Origin: Adiantum capillus-veneris
Taxonomy: Eukaryota; Streptophyta; Polypodiopsida; Polypodiales; Pteridaceae
Direction of reading: 5' to 3'
Length of the DNA: 64,000 nt
Assembly (NCBI GenBank): GCA_014529385.2
Contig: CM043958.1
Span: forward strand, 124,334,817-124,398,816
Below, one piece after another: positions 34,936 to 44,475 of the stretch. Under the pieces are notes generated by a model. That model ran no database searches, was not told the DNA's origin, and worked only from the letters and a program-made list of their open reading frames with translations. A program made the position numbers and the translations under genes. Numbering within the stretch: position 1 is the stretch's first letter; every line of letters starts with the position of its first letter.

Positions 34936-34955
34936 ACATGGATCGTGATCCATGT
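34936..34955. repeat. Palindromic motif, one change
   Basis: ACATGGATCGTGATCCATGT, followed by TGGACAGG. Confidence 0.9.
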
Positions 34956-35478
34956 TGGACAGGCAATTTGAAAGTTTTTAGCACAATCTTTTTCAGCCAG
35001 TGTTTTTATCCCCTTCTTGAAGGTTTTGTTGGGTTTGGTCTAGTTTTGAAGCTCTGACCATCACTTCTTCAACTTTTCAAAGTTATGGTCTTCAACACCA
35101 AAATAAGGTTTTTGACAGTTTTTCCCTCAATCCTTTTGGCCCCAAATGATGGTGTAATTTGTTTCCTAACCTACCTCTATAAAATGAAATGAATCTGCAA
35201 ACACAACTGAACTTAACAATACGAAAATAACAACAAAGTGTGTGGTGGAATAGCCCTTCCAAGCATGTGACAAATCAAAGAACGAAATACTATCTTGTAC
35301 TTCACTCACAAATTTCTTTGCTCTTAAGAAATAGCACTAGCTAGTCACGAACTCCAGCCTCTATCAAGCACTAAACCTACGTCTAGCTGCTTCACTGTCT
35401 ATGTGTAAGCAAAACGGGTATCAAAAGCTTGAAGGGAGATTTTATTTTTTTTTGTACACTGAGTCACTCACCACCTAA

Positions 35479-35506
35479 GGATCGGTTCCCCCGGCAGCGG
35501 TGCCAA
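35479..35506 (-). promoter_or_regulatory. Primer binding site of copy A
   Basis: Directly after the LTR the minus strand reads TTGGCACCGCTGCCGGGG. The usual tRNA-Asp-type site of Athila-like elements is TGGCGCCGTTGCCGGGG; this differs at two positions. The first T is a spacer base. Confidence 0.75.
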
Positions 35507-36398
35507 TGTTAGCGGGTCGCCACGACGGACGTCTACAACATAGCTCTTTTGTACTAACATAATGTTAATATGCAAGGAAGCGACTCGGGATGGGGCATGG
35601 AGACTTAATGAGAGTGTCAATTTCACCAAAGTGAACTCAGGGGCTACTCGTTCTACGACACAACCAAATTAACCACTTCCTAGTCAGACAATCAGTATGC
35701 ATCCAATCTCACCACTCTAGGTCATCACAGCTTTTCGGCATCCAAACAAATCTGGAACACCACGAAACTTAAGGAGAGGTATCACAAAACTTAAAAGCTC
35801 AATCCTACCAAGTTCTGTAACCATCTGGGAAGGTACATAAATCACGATCCATCACAAAAAAATGTGCAGAAAACTGAAACAGAAGCACTTGGAAAGGTCT
35901 TCCTTAATCATAGAAACACTTATCCATGGTCAAAACATCAAAAAACAACCATTTTAACCTCCAAATCAATGCATTTAGCTCACAAACAATGTGTCACGAA
36001 CCACAACAAAATTGAAAATGATTACACTTAGACTGTAGAGCAAGAGACAAGGAACGCAATGTGCTATTTGGAAACAAATTCTGATTCCCAAATCAGGAGA
36101 AAAGAAGATTACAAGTTGTAGTAGGAAGGAGCCTCCATAGTGCACGTTTTTTATTCTTCAAACTAATGATGATTTTTTTCTCAAAACTAAGGGTTTTGAC
36201 TTTAAAAGTTAAGGGGGCTTTCCCACGACCATCTGGCCTCTTACAAGGGTGTAGACTCAGAGGAGTAAAAAGGGTATTTTCTAATTACATCATGATTAAA
36301 ACTCATCCTACATTGAATTACATGGCTTTCTTTGAAACAATAGAGTGTTTATAGGGTTTGGTGTGCATACGCCTATATATGCCTGTATGCACCAAACA
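35507..36398 (-). repeat. 5' LTR of giant-family copy A
   Basis: Plus strand starts TGTTAGCGGGTCGCCACGAC and ends CTGTATGCACCAAACA. It is the partner of 15427-16286 and about 32 bp longer, partly from an extra piece near 36120. A decayed palindrome lies at 35834-35853. The outer end can fold: TTTGGTGTGCATACGCC pairs imperfectly with the last 16 bases. Confidence 0.9.
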
Positions 36399-36730
36399 GT
36401 TGACCACTAAGTTGGGCATTGAAGGTTTTGAGATGGGAGATACTGTAATTGATGATAGAGATTTCAAGGGACAACAAGCCTCTGTTACTCCCTTGATTGA
36501 GAAGTTGAGCTTCATGTCCAAATCTATGTCGACAAAGAAGACTTTTTCATCTCTCCTCTCCAACATGAGGATGTTATTCTGGGGGCACCATGGTTCAATC
36601 CCATGGCTGCCAACATGAAGTTCTCTGAAAGGAGAATCTACTTCACCTACAGAGAAAAGAGCATGTATATAGATGCTACTGAGTCCGGTAGTACTATTCC
36701 GCTTGTAAATTCACCATGCTTTTGATAAGT
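36399..36730 (+). pseudogene. Chromovirus protease, right part
   Basis: Resumes after the inserted element: LTTKLGIEGFEMGDTVIDDR, FKGQQASVTPLIEKLSFM, then after a frame change NMKFSERRIYFTYREKS-like text. This is the second half of the retropepsin and the link to RT. It matches the left part in frame, which places the insertion inside one codon series. Confidence 0.8.
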
Positions 36731-36929
36731 CAATGAAAAGCTCAATTTTTGCGTACGTGATTTTTGTCAAAGAGTCTCTAAAATATGCTAATGTTTTAAT
36801 AAAGCAAAGTGTTAGGAATCAAGAAGAATTAGACTTGTCTAATTTTTTTATTGGATTCCAAGATGTGTTTATCGATGATATCCATATGGACTTATTTCCA
36901 AAACAAGGGGATGATGACCATTGAATTGA

Positions 36930-37480
36930 TCTCCTACCAGGGAGCTCACCGCTAACAAGCCTCCTTATCAAGTCTCCCAAGCTCAACAAGAGGAGATCAT
37001 GAGTCAAGTAGAAGAATTGGTAGACAAAGGGATGGTGAGGCCTAGCTCCTCTCCCTTTTGTTCTCTAGTGCTTTTAGTGTAACTATCAAAAACAAATTTC
37101 CCGTACCACGCGTAGAAGATATGTTTGATAAGCTACAAGGTTTGACCAACTTCAGTAGGATTGACCTTAAAAGTGGCTATCATCAAATAAGGATAGTGAA
37201 TGAAGATATTGAAAATACCGCGTTTCATACAGCATTTGGTCTTTATGAATATCTAGTCATGCCTTTTGGCTTGACTAATGCACCGGGAACATTCAATCGT
37301 TCAATGGAGAAAACTTTAGATCCTACCGTAAATTCACTGGAGTGTTCTTTGGAGTGTTCTTAAATGATATCATCATCTACTCCAAGTTCTTGAAGGAGCA
37401 CAAGCAACATCTTCATGTGAATTTTCAAGCTTTGAGGGAGAACAAGCTTTTTATCAATCAAAAGAAGAGTGGATTATTCC
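36930..37480 (+). pseudogene. Chromovirus reverse transcriptase
   Basis: The frame at 37058-37363 reads NKFPVPRVEDMFDKLQGLTN, FSRIDLKSGYHQIRIVNEDI and LVMPFGLTNAPGTFNRSME. The active site, after a frame change, is VFLNDIIIYSKFLKEHKQHL (about 37345): the usual DD is ND. The segment just upstream (EEIMSQVEELVDKGMVRPSS, near 37000) is the RT N-terminus. A short duplicated CTGGAGTGTTCTT lies at 37335-37362. Confidence 0.85.
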
Positions 37481-37481
37481 T

Positions 37482-38215
37482 TTGAGAGATTCAATACTTA
37501 GGTCACATTATCTCTCAAGATGGTATCTGTATGGATCCATCAAAGTTGGAGGTAATAAAGCATGGTCTAGTCCAAGGAATCTACATGAGCTAAGAAGCTT
37601 TATTGGTATGTGTGCATACTATAGATGCTGCATAGCCAAATTCTCCCAAATAGCGGGACCATTGAATGACTTAACACATAAGAACGTTAAGTACTCATGG
37701 ACTGCTAAAGAGAAAAATGCTTCTGACAAGCTCAAAGAGAAGCTTACCTCCCAGCCAGCCCTTATGCTTCCGGATCTCTCAAAACCATTTGAGGTCCAAT
37801 GTGATGCTTGTGGTGATTTCCTTGGAGCAGTTTTTCTTCAAGAAGTGCATGCCATAGTATATGAGGGCCGAAGGCTCAATGCCAATGAACGAGTCTTAGA
37901 CATATACAAAAAACAGCTTTTAGTTGTTCGTCGACATTGAGCCGAATGCTCAATGCTGATGAACGAGTCTCGGGCATATACAAAAAAGAGCTTTTAGATA
38001 TTCTACATGCCCTAGACACATGGAAGCACTATCTGTTGGAGACTCAATTTACTTTGCGAGCATACCACCAAAGTCTCACATACTTCATGACGTAAACCAA
38101 CCTTTTGGACAAAAAAATGAGGTGGGCAAATTTTCTTTTGTAGTTTTAGTTTAATATTGCTCACATTGTTGGTTAGCATAATCAAGTGGTCGATGCACTT
38201 TTACAATGACCAAGA
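37482..38215 (+). pseudogene. Chromovirus RT connection and RNase H
   Basis: HELRSFIGMCAYYRCCIAKF and KNASDKLKEKLTSQPALMLP are the connection. RNase H begins FEVQCDACGDFLGAVFLQE and breaks at a stop (37938). A 74-bp direct duplication (37867-37940 and 37941-38014) repeats the NANERVLDIYKKQLL block, the second copy being NADERVSGIYKKELLDILHA. Then comes a degraded end (HIVG-x-HNQVVDALLQ, about 38160-38210). Confidence 0.8.
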
Positions 38216-38269
38216 GTTAATGAGGAGTCTATAGGAACTCACAATGATGTATCTTATATGATAGATGAG

Positions 38270-39250
38270 TGCGCTACTGACCCCGACTTTAGAGACATAA
38301 TGTCAATCCTTGCATTTGGAAAGGAAGAAGAACCATTCACCTTGTAGGATGGTTATCTTCTCCATGGCAATAGGCTATGTCTTACCCACTACCTTCGTGC
38401 GAGAAAATGATGTATGAATCCCATGCTCCTCCCTAAGTGGGGCATAGGGGCATTCAACCTACACTTTGACGAGTAGAGACGTACTTTTACTGGCCTACCA
38501 TGAAAGTAGACATACAAGAGTATCTTTCAAAATGCGTGGTATGCCAAAAGACCAAGTATAATAGAGGGAAGCAACCTGGATTACTCCAACCATTGCCAAT
38601 CCCTAATTCACCATGGGAGAGTATATCCATAGATTTTATCTTTGGATTACCAAATTCTATCCATGGGAATGCGGGAATATGGACAATAGTTGACAAGTTT
38701 AGCAAGCAAGCACACTTTATTCTTGTAAAAAATACTATTAAGGCACACCAAATGGCAATTCTCTTTATATCTCAAATTTTCAAATACCATGGATTGCCAA
38801 CATCCATTGTGTCAGTTAGAGATCCTAGAATGACCAGTAATTTTTGGAAAGGTCTCTTTGAAAATCTAGGTACAAGATTGAATTTCTCTTTGGCCTATCA
38901 CCCACAAACAAATGCAAAAGTGTGATAGTAGCTAGTCTTTGATACTTGATCTATTAAAGACTTATGTTACATAAGTAGATCAACGCTCAAAATGGGAAAA
39001 GTACTTACCCCTTGTAGATTATGCGTACAATAATATTGTCCATACTACTAGGAATGGCACATTTTGAGATCACACAGGGAAGACCTAAAAGTCCATTGCT
39101 ACTTAAAGTACATGGGAAGATCTTTGATATCGATGAATATAGCCGTGGCCTACAAGAATCTTTCCAAAAGATTAAGGAGGCTATATCCATCTCTCAACAA
39201 AGGCAAAAAGCTACTGCTGACAAGCACAGAAGGGCCTTAACGTTTAAATA
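38270..39250 (+). pseudogene. Chromovirus integrase
   Basis: After a degraded H2C2 lead-in (about 38280-38500), the frame gives YLSKCVVCQKTKYNRGKQPG, then ESISIDFIFGLPNS (first Asp), IFKYHGLPTSIVSVRDPRMT and LAYHPQTNAKV. The second catalytic Asp, in the usual SDRDP box, is Val here (SVRDP), and the third acid is not present before a stop. A further frame (39021-39250) holds the region after the core (FQKIKEAISISQQRQKATAD). It is clearly dead. Confidence 0.85.
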
Positions 39251-39700
39251 AAATGATTGGATCTTACTTAAGTTTCCCACTTAGGCTTGTTTGAGGCAAA
39301 CGACGGGTAAAAGTTCTATGCGTCATCAAAAGTATTATGCTAAACTAGAAAAAAGATACTATATTACTTTTCAAATCTTGAAGCCAATCAATGGCATGGC
39401 TTATCAACACAAGTTGCCCAACGCTTTTCATGTGAGCCTACTTAAGCCCTACAAAGGAGATCCACCAAGAGAAACAATTATTGAAGACCCCTCAGAAATC
39501 GAAGACCAAGAAGAGGTGCTACAACCTGAAGCTATCCTTTGGCATGAAGACAAGGTACTACGATATGGTAAGATTATCTGATGGTATCTTATTAAGTTCA
39601 AAAAATTTCCTTTTGAAGATGCTACATGGATGCAAGGAATACATCTTAAGGATAGTATGAACCTTGTCAATGCTTACAATGCTACATTAGAGTAAGTAAT
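39251..39700 (+). pseudogene. Integrase C-terminus and chromodomain
   Basis: Reads KYYAKLEKRYYITFQILKPI, AFHVSLLKPYKGDPPRETII, then HEDKVLRYGKII, a stop, and WYLIKFKKFPFEDATWMQG with a stop at about 39690. The last block is the chromodomain fold typical of chromoviruses: YLIKF-KKFP-x2-x2-TWM in place of YLVKWKGYPxxxxTWE. Such domains guide insertion to particular chromatin. Confidence 0.8.
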
Positions 39701-40276
39701 TGATCAATGTTTTTGTCTTATAAGACCAATTCTCTATTTATTGTGCACAAATTGAAGTAGTATGTATGCTTAGCCTATCATGTTTGTGATGACGACGTCT
39801 CTCAAACACCAAGTAAATTTGTCACGCTACTTTGGGAGAATGAAATGGACTCAAGAGTAGACATGCTTGTGGCAACTAAGTCTCCCAAGCCCCAAATGGA
39901 TTATTCATCCATCTTGGTATGATGTCGTAGGGTAAAAAGGGATCCTCTACCTGCCGCTAAAAAACATTGACTAATGATGAAGGCTTTATTTCTTCTACCT
40001 CATAGTCGAGGATGACTGTGGTTTCAAGAGAGAGGTAGTGTCATAAAATCTAAATATCTAACCAGCCGAGATGGTTTTCTCATATTAAATTGGTCATTTA
40101 ATGTGGGAGAATAAACAAGAACAAGGGTTAGATTATGAACATATGCTCATGGATCTATCTCAATATGGGGCCAAGGTTAAAGGGTCCAAATGAGAGATGG
40201 TATGTCAAAGAGCAAGGCTACGTAATGGAGCTTAAAGACCTTAGGGTTAGATTCATTAAAAACCTCCAAAGGTTAG
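39701..40276 (+). other. Chromovirus 3' untranslated region
   Basis: No ORF. The GTTTCAAGAGAGAGGTAGTG and TGGTCATTTAATGTGGGAGA pieces match the tail of the 3' fragment at 45560-45680. No clear polypurine tract precedes the LTR at 40277. Confidence 0.6.
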
Positions 40277-40883
40277 TGTTGAAAGTCCTTTGACCTTAGA
40301 AAAGCTAGGGATGTGCTTGAGGTGGGAACCTCCCCCAAACTTGAGGTGCTTGTCGTGCTTGTTGACTAAGGTGCTTGAAGTGCTTGAAGTGCTTGCTAAT
40401 TGACTAAGGTGCTTGAGCTGCTTGAGGTGCTTAATGACTAAGGTGCTAAGGTGCTAAGGTGCTCCATGACTAAGGTGCTTTAGGGGTCAAGGTGTTCCCA
40501 AACATCAAAAACATCCCTACTCAAGGGGGGGAGGGCCCTCATTGTAGGAGCATGAGAGAGAGCACACACACCCTCACACAAGGCAAGCTTGATCTAAAGA
40601 AGCAACAAGGACACTTGTCAAGTTCCTCTCCATGTTGCCCTCATGGTGTGCCTAAAGCCTATTGGTTGGCCTCTCAAGGGGTCCAATGATAATTAAGCTA
40701 ACTTAATTAATTGTTTATGCATTTATCAATTCCTCTCTCTCAAAGGGAAAAGGGGGACACTTGTCTCAAGGCTGCCATGGTTGCTTGATTTAACTAAAGC
40801 ATGTTATTGGGTCCAATCGAATTCTCTCATGAGCTACATGGGGGGATCGACCAAGGGAGCTAAGGGTTAGCTTGAGGGGTATA

Positions 40884-40949
<66 letters not shown>

Positions 40950-41634
40950 CTCATTGTGTGAGGTGCAAAGTGAAAGAGCTCTATTTCCTTATCCAAGCTT
41001 GTTGAGAAGTTGAGACCCTACACCAACACTCTTGGCTATGGAATGCAAATCCAACCAAGATCCATGCTTCAATGCTTAAGGTTTCCATCTTCTTCATCTT
41101 CATTACTATGATGTTGTGATATGCTAAGCAAGAAGAGTGATAATAAGTGAGGAACTATTTCTTTCTCATATGAATGCTTCTTCTTCCTCTTCCCTACCCT
41201 CATTCCCCACTAGCTCTCTCCACCTTTGAAGGTGTTTGAGGCATTGAGACTCAGGCCGGGGATGGTTAATGATTTTACAAATTTTATGTTATACTCACGA
41301 TGCATGAAGCTTTCCATCTTCATTGCATCACCTAGGTCACAAGGAACCCAAAGATTGTATTGTACCAAGTCTCTCTTGATGGGATAATGTATAATACAAA
41401 AGCCTATTGGAAGGGGGACTGGCTCCACATAAATCCGGTCCTCAGTTGTTATCAAGTTCTCTAATTCTCTCTCTTGCAAAAGTATTGTTCATGCCAAGTT
41501 AATTAAGTATAATTGTTGTGTTTCTACTGCTAATTAAGTTCACCCTCTATGTTCTCAAAGTAGTCTCATAAAAATGCTCACTCTAATTCTCATAATTCCG
41601 CTATTCTCAAAGTTCATAATCCATTTCCATTACA
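40277..41634 (+). repeat. 3' LTR of chromovirus
   Basis: Starts TGTTGAAAGTCCTTTGACC and ends CCATTTCCATTACA. It contains a minisatellite of GGTGCTTGA-like units (40341-40480) and a CT then CA microsatellite (40884-40950). Both are longer than in the 5' LTR, where the second is only CTCTCCCACACACACACACC. Confidence 0.85.
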
Positions 41635-42672
41635 ATAGTAATCAAGCCAAGAAGATACAAGGTACATCTCTTGAGAGTATTTTTTTGTTTTTTAACACAT
41701 TGCACAATTTGACAAGGTTGATTATCGATGAATGCTCGACAAGGTCAACTTTCTTTTGCTATGACATTTGTTAGTGAGCAAGAGTATCTATTAGCCATGA
41801 GCAATGGTAGTATCCAAAGTGGGGCTACTGCAAGGTATCATACAAACACAAGACTTTCCATGTTTGGAATATTCTATGAGAATACAAATGGGAAATTACT
41901 TGCCAAGACGTCTGTAGGGTTTTACGTCACAAGAGGGCATATATGGTGCATACAACGACATTCTCTCGCACACCAGATATGGCTATGAGCCAAATTCAAG
42001 AAAGTTTTTATTTTGGAGACTCAAGACAAATTACCACAAAAGAGCAACCAGGTTAGAAATTTTCAAGAGTTCTTACATTTTAACCTTTAAGTTGGCAAGG
42101 ATTTCCTATCGTGCAAAGCAAAGTGCTTTGACGGTTTAACGTAAAGCAAGGCTTCTAACTCATGATAAAATATTTCCCATTGGCACACAGGTTCAAGAAT
42201 TTGGCAAAGTACATGTTGACAAAACAACGCATTGTGATGTATCCATGTTTGCTTGTGTAAGGAATTTTTGGTGTCACCTCAATCTATAGGGGGCTTCATC
42301 ACCAAGGGCAACATCTCTGCATGCATGGCATGCGGGTGAGGTAGATAAAATTTCACCTCAGTATTGTTTACACTTTCGTTATAACTCCAACTACCTTGTC
42401 AAGGAAACATTAAGTTATTGATGTCTACAAACACTTTTTATTTATGTTTATTCAGAGGCAAAGTGCCATACTTAAGTCACTATGGTACAGTCACGACCAG
42501 ATACAAGGTACGTGGGTCAAGATGTGACTTATCTTACCTCTCTCTACGAGAATGTTGTACAAAGCACATTGTTGTACACTTATAAGAAAAGCTATGCCAT
42601 ACCAATTGTCTACACCAAGGTAGACACAGGGGGCATACAACACAGTCGACTAAGGGATTTTCTTCAACCCAA

Positions 42673-42724
<52 letters not shown>

Positions 42725-44475
42725 GAAAAAAATTTAAATTAGGCATGATTTTACTAAAATATTTCTATGTTGATATGGTAACAGGAGGGGTTAAGAGACG
42801 TCTATTTTTGAAAGGCTAAGAGCCACCTATTTTTGAATGGCTAAGAGCCATCTATTTGTAGTCCATCTGTTTGTAATCCATCAGTGACTACTTTTAAGAT
42901 TGAACAATTCTATCTAGTTGAGTACCCATCGATTTCTAATGGACAAACAAGAGTCTTACCATTAGTGATTTTATGGGTGTTATCTTAGCACTACACACTT
43001 TAAGTGTGAAGATCAAGTTGAGTTTTTGAAGTCTTAAACTCATAAGGGCTTATCTCTACCAAGGTGTCTAAATGAAGCCATCATTTCAGGTAGCACGGCT
43101 GTTCACAAAAACTTGAGATTATGGATTTTCAGGTCTAGAAAGTATCTAGTTGTGAATACGATTCCAGCTTGAGTGGATCTCCTATTTTATCTATAGCACT
43201 AAGAATGTCTATATGAGTATAGTTATGGGGTACGATCCAACTCGTAATTTCTAAATCACTTATTAAGTGTTGATGGTTATTTCTTGGAACCTTCATACTT
43301 GCACTTTCAAATATAGAAGTCCACATGCTGACAAGGGGTAGTGGACAATTTCAACTTCCAAAGTGGACTTCAATTACTATTAGCTGCTAGCTGAGCAATT
43401 TTCCTACAAAGTCTAACCAAGGGGTTTGACGATGTAGATTTAAACCAAGGGTTTTGGATTGCAAAGGCAACACCCAGGGTTACATGTGCAATACTACTTG
43501 ATTTTCACTAATTTTTAATCAGTATTCCTAGGCCTTTGCAAGCGGAAAATTTGGATAGGTGCCTTTGACTATAGGTAAGTGAACACTATGTTCAACCTCT
43601 AGGTACGCATCTATATTTCTTTTTTGAATATGATTTTGTTTAATTTCGAACATTGTTGATTCCGCAACAATGTTGTACAACATTGTGATTCTCATTTACC
43701 AATCATTTTGGGTGATTGTCTGTAAACCATGGGGAAACACACCTCAGTACTATCAGTTATCCAAACAAGATAGGCAAATTACAAGTGTAATCTTGTGCTA
43801 AAGGATATGCGAAGAGAGTATGTTAGCAATAAGAAATCCAATTAGAAAGCATGTATCTCTCTAGTTGGAGTTTTTTACCATAAGTTAAAGTATGTTTGTG
43901 ACTTGATTTAGTCCGTTCATGTTAACGTTAAGTTCTCAACCTTGAACACTAATTATGGTGGGTTGTTTACTAATGGAAATCGATAACAAGTTCAAGGACT
44001 TATATTTTGCTGATAAGTTTTTTGAGCCAGTTACTTTCATGGAAAGTGAAAAGAGGTACTCTTTGGGGTACATCTTTGTTGTGATAACTCGTTTAGTATG
44101 CTCATGTGGGGTCGAAATGGAGTTTATACACTATGTTGTATATGAGCCAATTACACAAGACTGTTGCAAAGGGACAAAAATGTGGAAAATCAAGATGTTA
44201 CTTCCGGTTTCATTGAACCTCCTACTAAGCTGTGTTTCAATTAAACGAATAGTTGGATCCATGAAGGATGCCACTGTGGAAAACATTAGTTTTTATGAAG
44301 ATATCACCACTTTTATTTTTGAGGACAAAAACGCTTCTCCAATGGGGAGTAATGTAATGCCAAGGGCAAACCCGAGGGGAGTCACAAACCTAGGCCAAGG
44401 GTTGATTGCTAGATGTGGAAAGGGGATTCTAAGTATGGATGGCCAAGGGCCTATATAATGGGTGGTAGGGTTGAG
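41635..44475. other. Unassigned sequence
   Basis: No family recognised. A CT microsatellite lies at 42676-42721. A 167-codon plus ORF at 43955-44458 is the longest here; it has no motif I know and is not rich in any repeat. A short sentence-like repeat (AAGAGCCACCTATTTTTGAA / AAGAGCCATCTATTTGTAG) occurs near 42820-42860. The stretch does not continue copy B. Confidence 0.4.

Larger units (their letters stand above)
33739..35478 (-). other. Leader of copy A with palindrome array
   Basis: No ORF is supported. The 1.7 kb carry five copies of the family palindrome spaced 260-291 bp, in T-rich text with recurring pieces such as TTTTGGAAAAGTTGTT or TTTGGGAGAAAGTGTTTT. This suggests an old tandem array with a unit of about 275 bp. 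Confidence 0.7.
15427..36398 (-). mobile_element. Giant gypsy family, copy A (about 21 kb)
   Basis: LTRs at 15427-16286 and 35507-36398 bound 19.2 kb of internal sequence read on the minus strand. Order: PBS, leader with five palindromes, gag, protease, RT, RNase H, doubled H2C2 module, integrase, protease-like tail, spacer of about 5 kb, ORF3, PPT. The flanks are GTTGG and GTTGA, a 5-bp target duplication with one change, and they fall in one open codon series of the host protease. RT and protease wording (FAWSYKDLKGIDPEI, YMDDL, AILDSGAELAIATKAMW) and the PBS point to the Tat/Athila side of Ty3/gypsy. All genes are broken by stops or frameshifts. Confidence 0.9.
12270..41634 (+). mobile_element. 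Chromovirus-type gypsy element, split by copy A
   Basis: Plus-strand element with LTRs at 12270-13500 and 40277-41634. An initiator-Met-type PBS is followed by gag, then protease interrupted at 15426/36399, RT, RNase H, integrase and a C-terminal chromodomain. Without the insertion it would be about 8.4 kb. Every domain carries stops and several catalytic residues are replaced. Flanking 5-bp direct repeats are not seen (GTTAG on the left, ATAGT on the right), and the right flank does not continue copy B, so the right junction has been rearranged. LTR edges are accurate to within about 8 bp. Confidence 0.85.

Noticed and set aside
19991-34955. Palindrome copies as a CRISPR array
   Set aside because: Spacing of 110-715 bp, plant context and decay at CpGs do not fit; no cas-like gene.
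42676-42721. CT tract as a promoter element
   Set aside because: CT tracts occur throughout the window without adjoining genes.
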